Positions 18,634 to 25,243 of a DNA stretch of 38,709 nucleotides are shown here, piece by piece (within the stretch, counting starts at the first letter, position 1; every line of letters begins with the position of its first letter). The position numbers and the translations under genes were made by a program. The notes beneath the pieces are model-generated. The model made no database searches, was not told the DNA's origin, and saw only the letters and a program-made list of their open reading frames with translations. The DNA comes from Oscillospiraceae bacterium (GTDB lineage Bacteria; Bacillota; Clostridia; Oscillospirales; Acutalibacteraceae): NCBI GenBank assembly GCA_015066635.1, contig SVOA01000014.1, forward strand, positions 1 to 38,709, given 5' to 3'.

Positions 18634-18670
18634 AAAAAGATCGTATTTCAAAGAAATGCGGTCTTTTTTT
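18634..18670 (+). terminator. Intrinsic terminator after citrate synthase
   Basis: AAAAAGATCGTATTTC - AAA - GAAATGCGGTCTTTTTTT, a long stem with G-T pairs ending in seven T. Confidence 0.8.
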
Positions 18671-18716
18671 GTATATTTTTTCAGCGATTTACTAAAAATA
18701 TATAAAGGTGATAAAA

Positions 18717-19763
18717 ATGCACAGACAGGGAAAACGCACAATTATATTTGACTCTGCGCCGTCAATCACGGGCAACGCCTCTGTTGTAGGAAGCGTTGAG
18801 GGCGAAGGTCCGATGTGCGCTGAATTTGACAGGGTATTTGACGATGACACGCTCGGCGAGGAAAGCTACGAAAAATCGGAAAGCGCGCTTCAGAAAGAAG
18901 CTCTGACGAGAGCGCTTAAAAAGGCGGGCAAAACAGAGGAAAGCCTTGACTTTATCTTTGCGGGAGATTTACTCAACCAATGCTCCGCCTCAACCTTCGG
19001 TATGAGAGATACGGAATGTTCCTTTCTCGGAATGTTCGGCGCCTGCTCAACTATGGCGCTGACTCTTGCCTCGGCGGCAGTTTTTACGGAGTCGGGCGCA
19101 GGAATAATGTCAGCCGCCGTAACCTCATCTCACTTCTGCACCGCCGAAAGACAGTTCCGTATGCCGCTTGAATACGGAGGGCAAAGACCTCAGAGTGCTC
19201 AGAGAACGGTTACGGGAGCAGGTGCGAGTATAGTTTCTCTGCACCGTTCCGACTGTCCGAGTATAGAAAAAGCCGTTTTCGGCAGGATAGTCGATATGGG
19301 CATAGCGGACGCAAACAATATGGGTGCCGCCATGGCTCCTGCGGCGGCGGGGACTATTGCAGATTTTTTTGAGGACACGGGTTGTGATTTGCGCGACTTT
19401 GATTATATTGTTACGGGAGATTTGGGCTTTATCGGAAGCGAGCTTCTGCGCGAGCTTTTACTGAAAGATTACTCCCTTGACATAGGAAGCCGTCATCTCG
19501 ACTGCGGCAAAATGATTTTTCACAGAGAACGGCAGGATGTTCATGCAGGAGGTTCGGGCTGCGGATGCAGTGCCTCGGTGCTCAACTCCTATTTTCTGAA
19601 CCGTCTGAAAAAAGGAGAAATGGAAAAAATACTCTTTGTCGCAACGGGTGCGCTTATGTCCCCCACCACCTCGCTTCAGGGGGAAACGATTCCGTCAATA
19701 GCGCATCTTGTTGAGTTAAGAAGGCCCGACAGCGTACGGACAGGAGGGAATAATAATGCCTGA
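18717..19763 (+). CDS. spoVAD: Stage V sporulation protein AD
   Basis: A 348-residue thiolase-fold protein that binds dipicolinic acid and works with the SpoVA channel on the spore inner membrane. Diagnostic segments are IIFDSAPSITGNASVVG, GPMCAEFDRVFDDD, FAGDLLNQCSASTFGMRD, LGMFGACSTMALTL, VTSSHFCTAERQFR and HAGGSGCGCSASVLNSYFL. Start: ATG at 18717, 6 nt after AAAGGTG (18704-18710); an upstream GTG is part of the ribosome site. In most spore formers spoVAC-spoVAD-spoVAEb are contiguous. Here spoVAD stands without spoVAC/AE, which must lie elsewhere (spoVAE is at the left edge). Its last 8 bases overlap a 56-codon gene. Confidence 0.95.
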   Translation: MHRQGKRTIIFDSAPSITGNASVVGSVEGEGPMCAEFDRVFDDDTLGEESYEKSESALQKEALTRALKKAGKTEESLDFIFAGDLLNQCSASTFGMRDTECSFLGMFGACSTMALTLASAAVFTESGAGIMSAAVTSSHFCTAERQFRMPLEYGGQRPQSAQRTVTGAGASIVSLHRSDCPSIEKAVFGRIVDMGIADANNMGAAMAPAAAGTIADFFEDTGCDLRDFDYIVTGDLGFIGSELLRELLLKDYSLDIGSRHLDCGKMIFHRERQDVHAGGSGCGCSASVLNSYFLNRLKKGEMEKILFVATGALMSPTTSLQGETIPSIAHLVELRRPDSVRTGGNNNA

Positions 19764-19926
19764 AATATTAAAAGACTTAAAGGTCATATCTTCATTTTCT
19801 TCGTTTATAAAAATCATTACAGTTATCAGAACGGCACTGACTGTTGGGATAATAGCCTTTTCCGTTCTGAGCGGAATAAAGATATTCAAAGAATATAAGA
19901 AGCCCGTAAGGAAGCTTCTCAACTGA
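19756..19926 (+). CDS. Small membrane protein coupled to spoVAD (56 residues, unknown)
   Basis: A 56-codon frame MPEILKDLKVISSFSSFIK..., with one hydrophobic helix (about residues 17-41, including TALTVGIIAFSVLSGIKIF) and a basic tail (KEYKKPVRKLLN). The start codon lies inside the 3' end of spoVAD (8 nt overlap), 7 nt after GGAGGG (19743-19748), and the terminator follows at once. The overlap, the strong ribosome site and the shared terminator argue that it is a real gene translated with spoVAD. I do not recognise the family. A link to the spore inner membrane or the SpoVA channel is an inference from position only. Confidence 0.7.
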   Translation: MPEILKDLKVISSFSSFIKIITVIRTALTVGIIAFSVLSGIKIFKEYKKPVRKLLN

Positions 19927-19930
19927 TATA

Positions 19931-19967
19931 AAAACAGCTCAAAGCATTTGCTTTGAGCTGTTTTTTT
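19931..19967. terminator. Bidirectional terminator between spoVAD unit and the phosphoesterase gene
   Basis: AAAACAGCTCAAAGCA / TGCTTTGAGCTGTTTT with a minimal loop (16 bp perfect stem) and T7 on the plus strand; the A4 on the left serves the minus-strand gene that ends at 19974. Confidence 0.92.
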
Positions 19968-19973
19968 AAGAGT

Positions 19974-21587
19974 TTAATCTTTCATCTTTTTGCCGTAACG
20001 AATCTGATTTACAATAAATCCGACTCCGAGAATAAGAATCAGGGGAATTAAGAATATAATTGCCAGAAGTACGGTAATTATTACTATCGGCACGCCCTTT
20101 TTGCTCTTTTTAATCTCGGGTTTGGGTTCCTCTGCAGGCGCAGGTCCCTGCTCGCCCTGATTATAAAAAGGCATAATCGGAAGCTCTGCGTCATAGGACG
20201 GAATTCCCGTACTGTGAATAAGCGGTTCAACCAAATCGTGAAGGCTGTCGCATACCTTGAGAAGTTTTCTGACCTTAATATGAAGCGCATCGAATACAGA
20301 ATCAATTATACTGATAAGTCCCATACAGATTTTGTATTCGGGGTCCTCGGGATTATAGAGGTTTGCGCCGCCGTAAAGGTTAAGCACCATATCCACAATA
20401 AAGTCAACAACGCTCTTATCCTTTATATCCGCATAGTCCTCGGGCTTAAGTCCCGTCTCTTTTTTTGTCCACTTTGCAACCTTGCCTATGGTCAGCCTGT
20501 TCAGATATTTGGCGACGGGCTTTATCAGCCAGCCGATTTTATAGACAAGCTTTTTCTTGATACTCATAGCGGTTGCCATACTTGCGAAGGTGTCCGTGTC
20601 GCTGCCTGCCGCTTTTATCATATCCTTTATCATACCTGCAAGCTGATACGCGAGATATTCCTGCAGCGTTTTGCCCTCAAGGTCAAATTTAACGGGCTCG
20701 GTTATGAAATCGGTAGTAACCTTAACAATATTATTGTCGGGGTCAAGAACTATATTTCTCATTGTACCGGGATAACCTATGAGCGCGGCAGTAGCTATGT
20801 CGTAAAAGGTATTGCCCCTTGCGGAGGTATATTTGTCAATGTCGTGGATATGCGTATGTCCCGTCAGCATAAACTGAATTCCGATATCGGCAAACTGCTC
20901 GCGGCGTATATCGTAGTCGCCGAACATATCGCCCTTACCGATTATTTCATAAATCGGAGAAGGCGGTATCAACGGATGATGAGTCATCGCAATAATGAAC
21001 TGTCCGTTTGCTCTCGCATCGTCCGCCTGAACCTTTATCCACTCGTAAAGCTCATCCGAAACTCCGCTTTTTCCCGAAAGGTTGCTGTCGTCATTTATCG
21101 CGAAAAGGCGGTAGCCCTCCTCAAGCTGAACTATAAACGACATACTGTCTCTGTGAACTGCGATGGCTTCGTCGGGTCCGAATTCACGGTACATATCAAA
21201 GAGTTCTTCACGTTTGACGGCGGGAACCTGTATTCTTTTATCCCCGTCATATCCCCACGCAAAGCCCTCCGACTTGTAGTCGTGGGTTGCGGTAAGCACA
21301 TAAACTCTTTTGCCCGCCTTTTTAAGACCGCGAAGCTGCTCAATGGCCTCTTCGTGCGCCCAGAGCTCTCCCTCGTTGGTAGTGTCGCCGGACAGAAGGA
21401 CTATGTCCGTTCTGCTGTCTTTTTTTATCTGCTCGTATGCGGCGTCAAGCAATTCTGCGCTGTATTTTAAAAGCTTCTGACTCTTTGCATTGGCTTTATC
21501 GTACTCGCTTCCGCTTGTGCCGACGCGCTTGGAAAAATAGTGCGTATCGGTAATAACCGTAACGCTCAACGGCTTTCTCGGTAACAT
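19974..21587 (-). CDS. Membrane-anchored calcineurin-like metallophosphoesterase
   Basis: A 537-residue protein. The N-terminal metallophosphoesterase domain (about residues 5-300) shows VITDTHYF (Asp, His), VLLSGDTTNEG (Asp), MTHHPL (His) and LTGHTHIHDID (His-x-His). The expected GNHD/E motif reads TATHDY, so the metal-binding Asn is replaced by Thr. A helical region without recognised motif follows, then a Pro/Glu/Lys linker (about 470-493) and one C-terminal hydrophobic helix (IVIITVLLAIIFLIPLILIL) with a basic end. There is no signal peptide, so a tail anchor with a cytoplasmic catalytic domain is likely. Only 34 nt separate it from the thrS remnant, with no terminator. Its own promoter may exist (TTGTAA, 18 bp, CATAAT near 21625-21655). 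Substrate unknown. Confidence 0.85.
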   Translation of the reverse strand: MLPRKPLSVTVITDTHYFSKRVGTSGSEYDKANAKSQKLLKYSAELLDAAYEQIKKDSRTDIVLLSGDTTNEGELWAHEEAIEQLRGLKKAGKRVYVLTATHDYKSEGFAWGYDGDKRIQVPAVKREELFDMYREFGPDEAIAVHRDSMSFIVQLEEGYRLFAINDDSNLSGKSGVSDELYEWIKVQADDARANGQFIIAMTHHPLIPPSPIYEIIGKGDMFGDYDIRREQFADIGIQFMLTGHTHIHDIDKYTSARGNTFYDIATAALIGYPGTMRNIVLDPDNNIVKVTTDFITEPVKFDLEGKTLQEYLAYQLAGMIKDMIKAAGSDTDTFASMATAMSIKKKLVYKIGWLIKPVAKYLNRLTIGKVAKWTKKETGLKPEDYADIKDKSVVDFIVDMVLNLYGGANLYNPEDPEYKICMGLISIIDSVFDALHIKVRKLLKVCDSLHDLVEPLIHSTGIPSYDAELPIMPFYNQGEQGPAPAEEPKPEIKKSKKGVPIVIITVLLAIIFLIPLILILGVGFIVNQIRYGKKMKD

Positions 21588-21621
21588 ATACCCTCTCCCG
21601 CCTTTCGTTAATATTTATATA

Positions 21622-21997
21622 TTATGCCTTGGTTTCAATTTCCTTTACAAGCATTTCCTTAAACGCATCAATTCTCATCGAACCTATATCTCCGTCTCCT
21701 CTGCGTCTTACGGAAACCTCATTTGATTCGGCTTCCTTGTCGCCGATGACGAGCATATAGTTAATCTTCTGAAGCTGTGTGCCAGAAGGTCTTGTTGCCC
21801 TCAAGGTCGTCGCCGAAGGTAACTATTTCGAGGTTGCAGTCCTTTTCGACAGGCGTGCGCAAATCAACGTATTCGCCGTCAATCCTGCCGCCTACTGCCG
21901 CCTTGTAGAGCCCCATACCGATACTTTTTGCAATATCGGCAACGGTAGTGCCGTTTTCAAATTCTCTGACATCATCTCTTAGCGTAACTTTAATCAT
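21622..21997 (-). pseudogene. thrS: Remnant of threonyl-tRNA synthetase (large internal deletion plus frameshift)
   Basis: The 5' part (ATG at 21997, GGAGG 8 nt upstream) encodes MIKVTLRDDVREFENG... to KTFWHTAS, i.e. the TGS domain and the start of the editing domain of ThrRS, then runs into ED-stop at 21761. In another frame the sequence continues QLQKINYMLVIGDKEAE...SVRRRGDGDIGSM...KEIETKA to a stop at 21622, the last ~51 residues of the anticodon-binding domain. A normal ThrRS has ~640 residues, so about 500 codons, including all catalytic motifs, are missing. The junction is near 21770-21781, around a short CAGCTTCA. The T-box leader upstream is complete. A working ThrRS must be elsewhere, unless this is an assembly error. 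Confidence 0.85.
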
Positions 21998-22012
21998 TTC
22001 GTTTTCCTCCTT

Positions 22013-22265
22013 AAAAAAGAAAAAGCACCTCATCCTTAAAAAGGGATGAAATGCTGTTAATTACATTCCACGGTTCCACCCGTATTGCAGAAAAAATCTG
22101 CCGCTCAAAAGACCTTAACGCAGTCGGACGGAATACCTTAATCTCGGCTTTCGGTATTCACTCGGGAGCGGTCGCGTAATACTGCGTTGTAATTCTGTCG
22201 CACCTGTCAGAATCTCTCTTTGACAAAGCGTTGTATCAGCGTTCTCCGTCATCGTTTTAAATATC
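22013..22265 (-). promoter_or_regulatory. T-box leader, threonine type
   Basis: A tRNA-sensing attenuator. The T-box core GGGTGGAACCGTGG lies at 22069-22081 (minus strand), with the antiterminator before a terminator AGCATTTCATCC / GGATGAGGTGCT and T-rich tail (22013-22056). Stem I contains AAAGAGAGATTC, and its 3' side of the specifier loop holds consecutive Thr codons ACA ACG. TGGA in the T-box pairs with a tRNA ending U-CCA, consistent with tRNA-Thr of Firmicutes. It leads directly into the thrS remnant, and uncharged tRNA-Thr should allow read-through into it and onward. The specifier assignment is read by eye. Confidence 0.9.
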
Positions 22266-22271
22266 ATATAT

Positions 22272-22299
22272 ATTATACATTTTTAAATAGAGAAGTCAA
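22272..22299 (-). promoter_or_regulatory. SigA promoter of the Thr T-box transcript
   Basis: On the minus strand TTGACT (22294-22299), 16 bp, TATAAT (22272-22277), starting 9 bp after the stop codon of the penicillin-binding protein gene. Confidence 0.85.
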
Positions 22300-22307
22300 G
22301 CAGAATT

Positions 22308-23909
22308 TTAAAGTATTCCCTGCCCGTAAATCCCGTCGGCTATATATTTAAAGACGGGAGCGCAGTCAAGAGAGCCTCCGTCTCCGTCCTCTTTCAAAAT
22401 TGCAACTGAGTATTTCGGTGCGTCATACGGGAAAAATCCGCAGAACCACGACTGAGTTATTTCGACAGAACCGTTTTTGAACTGTCCCGACTGAGCCGTT
22501 GCCGTTTTGCCCGCGACGGAACAGTAATCGCACTGAGCTCTGTTTCCGCTGCCCGAATTAACCGTACCGAGCAGAAGCGACGAAACAGTCTGAGCCGTAC
22601 TCTGTTTCATTACCCTTCTCGGCGCAGGGGGTTCTGCGGTCATAACGGCGTTTCTGCCCGAATCAATTACCGCCTTCATTAAAACGGGAGCGCGATAAAC
22701 TCCGCCGTCCGCAAACGCCGCATATACAGCAGCCATCTGAAGCGGCGACGCGAGCAAAGTCCCCTGACCGAAAGCGAGGTTGGCAAGGTCCTGAGGCGAA
22801 ACGAGTTCCTCCGACGAGGGCATATTCCCGTTGCCCGCATACCAACCGTCGCAAAGCTCCGTGCGTCTGCCGAGTCCGAGTCTCTCCCCCATTTCGCAGA
22901 TTCTGTCCGCACCCGTCATCAGAGCCAGATTTATAAAATACGGGTTGCAGGACTGAGACATTCCGCCGTACATATCGAGCGTGCCGTGTCCCTCGTGCTT
23001 ATGACAGCCGAAGCAGTTTTCCCCGATTTTATAACTGCCTTCGCAGGTATAGGAAAGCGAGGTCGGAATTCCGCTTTCAAGGGCGGCAGCGGCAACCACG
23101 GGCTTGAATACCGAGCCCACGCTGTAAGGCATAATCGCTCTGAAAACGAACGGAGAATTATCGTCGTCAAGACTTTTTGAAACGTCGTTCTGATTAAATT
23201 CGGGTACGCTGACAAGTGCTTTGATTTCCCCCGTGCCGACCTCAACAACGGCAACAGCTCCCCTTACAAAGCCGAATTCTTCAAGCGCGTCCTCGCAGAT
23301 TTTTTGAATTCTTGTATCTATCGTAAGCTGTACTCCTGCAGGAGAAAGATAGCCGTTATTCTCAATTTTTAAGGCCTCGCCCTTTAACGGACGTCTCAGA
23401 GCGTCAATGCTGCAAACCGCTTTTATATTGCCTGAAGCAGACGAAAGAATACCGTCATAGTATTTCTCTATACCGCAGACTCCTCCCGAGGAATCGGTAT
23501 AACCGACCAGATGAACACACAGCCCGTTGTCGCAGTAACGTTTTTTCAGAGTGAAACTGACCGCGTCCCTGCCGTCTGTTTCTCCGAGCGACGGGCAAAG
23601 CGCGATTTTGCCCGAGGATACTGCTTCAAATACTTCCTCTCTGTAACTGTCGGGAATGTATCCGCTGTATTCTCCGTATGCGGAAAGCTCCGGCTTTAAC
23701 GCTATATATGTCTGCGCCTCGGTCTGAACAAGCGGCTCCATATTGCAGTCGTAAATCATACCTCTCGAGGTGTCCGCAATTACGGATATTGAATTGCGCG
23801 AAGAGGCCGCCGAGCTGTCCGAGGTCAGTATTATTTTTGCCATACGCGAACACATAACGCCAAGCGTAAAGCAAACGGCAAAGAATATTGCCACCGTTCT
23901 CTTAAACAT
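22308..23909 (-). CDS. Class B penicillin-binding protein (SpoVD / PbpI-like transpeptidase)
   Basis: A 533-residue monofunctional DD-transpeptidase. It has one N-terminal membrane anchor (about residues 4-20), a short dimerisation/pedestal region with GVCGIEKYYDGIL, and a transpeptidase domain. Active-site motifs are the SxxK in YSVGSVFKPV (about 262-271), SxN as SQSCN (about 308-312), and KTA in AGKTATAQSG (about 463) where most relatives have KTG. It cross-links peptidoglycan at the outer membrane face. The neighbouring U32 protein and mltG resemble the yrrL-yrrO-yrrR(pbpI) neighbourhood of B. subtilis, where PbpI is forespore-expressed, so a sporulation septum role is plausible. The AGAGGTG ribosome site is buried in the hairpin at 23917-23940. 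Confidence 0.88.
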   Translation of the reverse strand: MFKRTVAIFFAVCFTLGVMCSRMAKIILTSDSSAASSRNSISVIADTSRGMIYDCNMEPLVQTEAQTYIALKPELSAYGEYSGYIPDSYREEVFEAVSSGKIALCPSLGETDGRDAVSFTLKKRYCDNGLCVHLVGYTDSSGGVCGIEKYYDGILSSASGNIKAVCSIDALRRPLKGEALKIENNGYLSPAGVQLTIDTRIQKICEDALEEFGFVRGAVAVVEVGTGEIKALVSVPEFNQNDVSKSLDDDNSPFVFRAIMPYSVGSVFKPVVAAAALESGIPTSLSYTCEGSYKIGENCFGCHKHEGHGTLDMYGGMSQSCNPYFINLALMTGADRICEMGERLGLGRRTELCDGWYAGNGNMPSSEELVSPQDLANLAFGQGTLLASPLQMAAVYAAFADGGVYRAPVLMKAVIDSGRNAVMTAEPPAPRRVMKQSTAQTVSSLLLGTVNSGSGNRAQCDYCSVAGKTATAQSGQFKNGSVEITQSWFCGFFPYDAPKYSVAILKEDGDGGSLDCAPVFKYIADGIYGQGIL

Positions 23910-23913
23910 AAAA

Positions 23914-23940
23914 ACACCTCTGTCATATTATTGACAGAGG
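23914..23940 (-). terminator. Terminator-like hairpin containing the PBP ribosome site
   Basis: On the minus strand CCTCTGTCA - 6 nt - TGACAGAGG, a perfect 9 bp stem, then TGTTTTT and the PBP start codon. The 3' arm AGAGG is the Shine-Dalgarno sequence of the PBP gene. The structure could terminate the U32 transcript and, in read-through RNA, mask the ribosome site. Confidence 0.75.
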
Positions 23941-23956
23941 CATTATGTTTTATTAT

Positions 23957-25183
23957 TTATTTTGACTGTCTGCGAAGCAACGCTCCGCTCTTTAAATTAA
24001 GGTCCGACCTGATTTTAAGTTTCATCATCGGGTGCGGCGTACTCTCTATACTGTTTCCGTCGGAATCGAAGATTTCTTTTACCGTAAAGGTTTGGGGCTT
24101 TACACCGAATTCAAGTGCTTCAAGCTCCTCTACGACCGAGAATTTATTTCTCTGCTCGCAGTAAATATATCCACCCTCGCATTTCTCGACAACTGCCATT
24201 ACATCCCACTCTCTGCGATAGCCGCCCTCATAGGAAACGTTGGCGTTGACTATCGGCGCTTCATAGTAAAAGCCCGTGCCGTATTCGCGGTAACTGACCT
24301 TTCTCGTCTCATCTATTATCCACTGCTCGGGAATATAGTCCTCACTCGGATTTTTTAAATATCCGTCTATGGCGCAGCGGTACGCATTGGTTATAACGGC
24401 GGTATAGTAAGCGGACTTTGCTCTGCCCTCAATTTTAAAGGAATCGACTCCCGCTTTTACGAGGTCGGGTATATGCTCTATCATACACATATCCTTGGAA
24501 TTGAGTATATAAGTACCGTTCTGATTCTGCTCAACAGGGAAAAAGCTGCCCTGTCTGTCCTTCTGCATAAGGTAATATTCCCAGCGGCAGGGCTGGGCGC
24601 ACTCGCCTCTGTTGGCATCTCTGCCGACAAGATAATTTGATATGAGGCATCTGCCCGAAAAGGATACGCACATAGCGCCGTGAACAAAGCACTCTATTTC
24701 AAGTTCTTTGGGCGTTTTTGCCCTTAATTCCGCTATCTCGTCAAGCGAAAGCTCTCTCGCCGTAACAATTCTTTTTGCGCCGAGGTTATAGAATTCGTTT
24801 GCAGACAGATAATTCACAACGCCTGCCTGCGTGGAAATATGTAAATCAACCTCGGGAGCGTGTTTTTTGCAAAGGCTCATAACGCCTATGTCCGCCGCGA
24901 TAAACGCATCAACGCCCGCCTCGGCGGTTGCCTTGATATAGTCGGGCAGTCTGGGAATCTCTCCGTTTTTCGGCAGGGTATTGAGAGTAAGGTAAATCTT
25001 TACTCCCTTTGCGTGCGCAAGTGAGCAGATTTCGGCAAGCTCTGTAAAGTCAAAGTTTTTCGGAGCCGCTCTCATTGAAAACATTGTCGAGCCGACATAA
25101 ATTGCGTCTGCGCCTGCCGCAAGCGCGCTGTCAAAGCGTTCTCTGTCCCCTGCGGGAGCGAGAAGCTCGGGTCTTTTTATCAT
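23957..25183 (-). CDS. U32 family protein, tRNA 5-hydroxyuridine modification (TrhP/YrrO-like)
   Basis: A 408-residue member of the peptidase U32 family. The family signature is complete: ECFVHGAMCVSFSGRCLISN and YLVGRDANRGECAQPCRW (about residues 161-200), which include the cysteines likely to hold an Fe-S cluster. The N-terminal TIM-barrel part starts RPELLAPAGDRERFDSALAAGADAIYVG. Characterised relatives (E. coli TrhP/YegQ, B. subtilis YrrN/YrrO) act in prephenate-dependent hydroxylation of U34 in tRNA; true protease activity is doubtful. The GGAG ribosome site is 7-8 nt before the ATG. A terminator separates it from mltG upstream, and a hairpin from the PBP downstream. Confidence 0.88.
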   Translation of the reverse strand: MIKRPELLAPAGDRERFDSALAAGADAIYVGSTMFSMRAAPKNFDFTELAEICSLAHAKGVKIYLTLNTLPKNGEIPRLPDYIKATAEAGVDAFIAADIGVMSLCKKHAPEVDLHISTQAGVVNYLSANEFYNLGAKRIVTARELSLDEIAELRAKTPKELEIECFVHGAMCVSFSGRCLISNYLVGRDANRGECAQPCRWEYYLMQKDRQGSFFPVEQNQNGTYILNSKDMCMIEHIPDLVKAGVDSFKIEGRAKSAYYTAVITNAYRCAIDGYLKNPSEDYIPEQWIIDETRKVSYREYGTGFYYEAPIVNANVSYEGGYRREWDVMAVVEKCEGGYIYCEQRNKFSVVEELEALEFGVKPQTFTVKEIFDSDGNSIESTPHPMMKLKIRSDLNLKSGALLRRQSK

Positions 25184-25202
25184 GATTATTTCTCCGTTTA
25201 CT

Positions 25203-25238
25203 TAAAACAAAGCGAAGCAATTTCTCACTTCGCTTTGT
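25203..25238 (-). terminator. Intrinsic terminator after mltG
   Basis: ACAAAGCGAAG - 10 nt - CTTCGCTTTGT (25207-25217 with 25228-25238), followed on the minus strand by TTTTAAG. Confidence 0.8.
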
Positions 25239-25243
25239 ATTTA

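Noticed and set aside
18671-18700. Possible SigG promoter of spoVAD (GTATA with AAAAATA 18 nt later)
   Set aside because: The -10 fits poorly and the start would fall inside the ribosome site; the upstream part overlaps the citrate synthase terminator.
20214-21470. A 418-codon open frame opposite the metallophosphoesterase gene
   Set aside because: The minus-strand frame has clear enzyme motifs, a tail anchor and better gene spacing; the plus-strand frame is Cys/Lys/Val-rich with no domain.
21761-21804. Simple sequencing frameshift in thrS
   Set aside because: Restoring the frame would still leave ~500 codons missing; the gap is a large deletion, not one or two bases.
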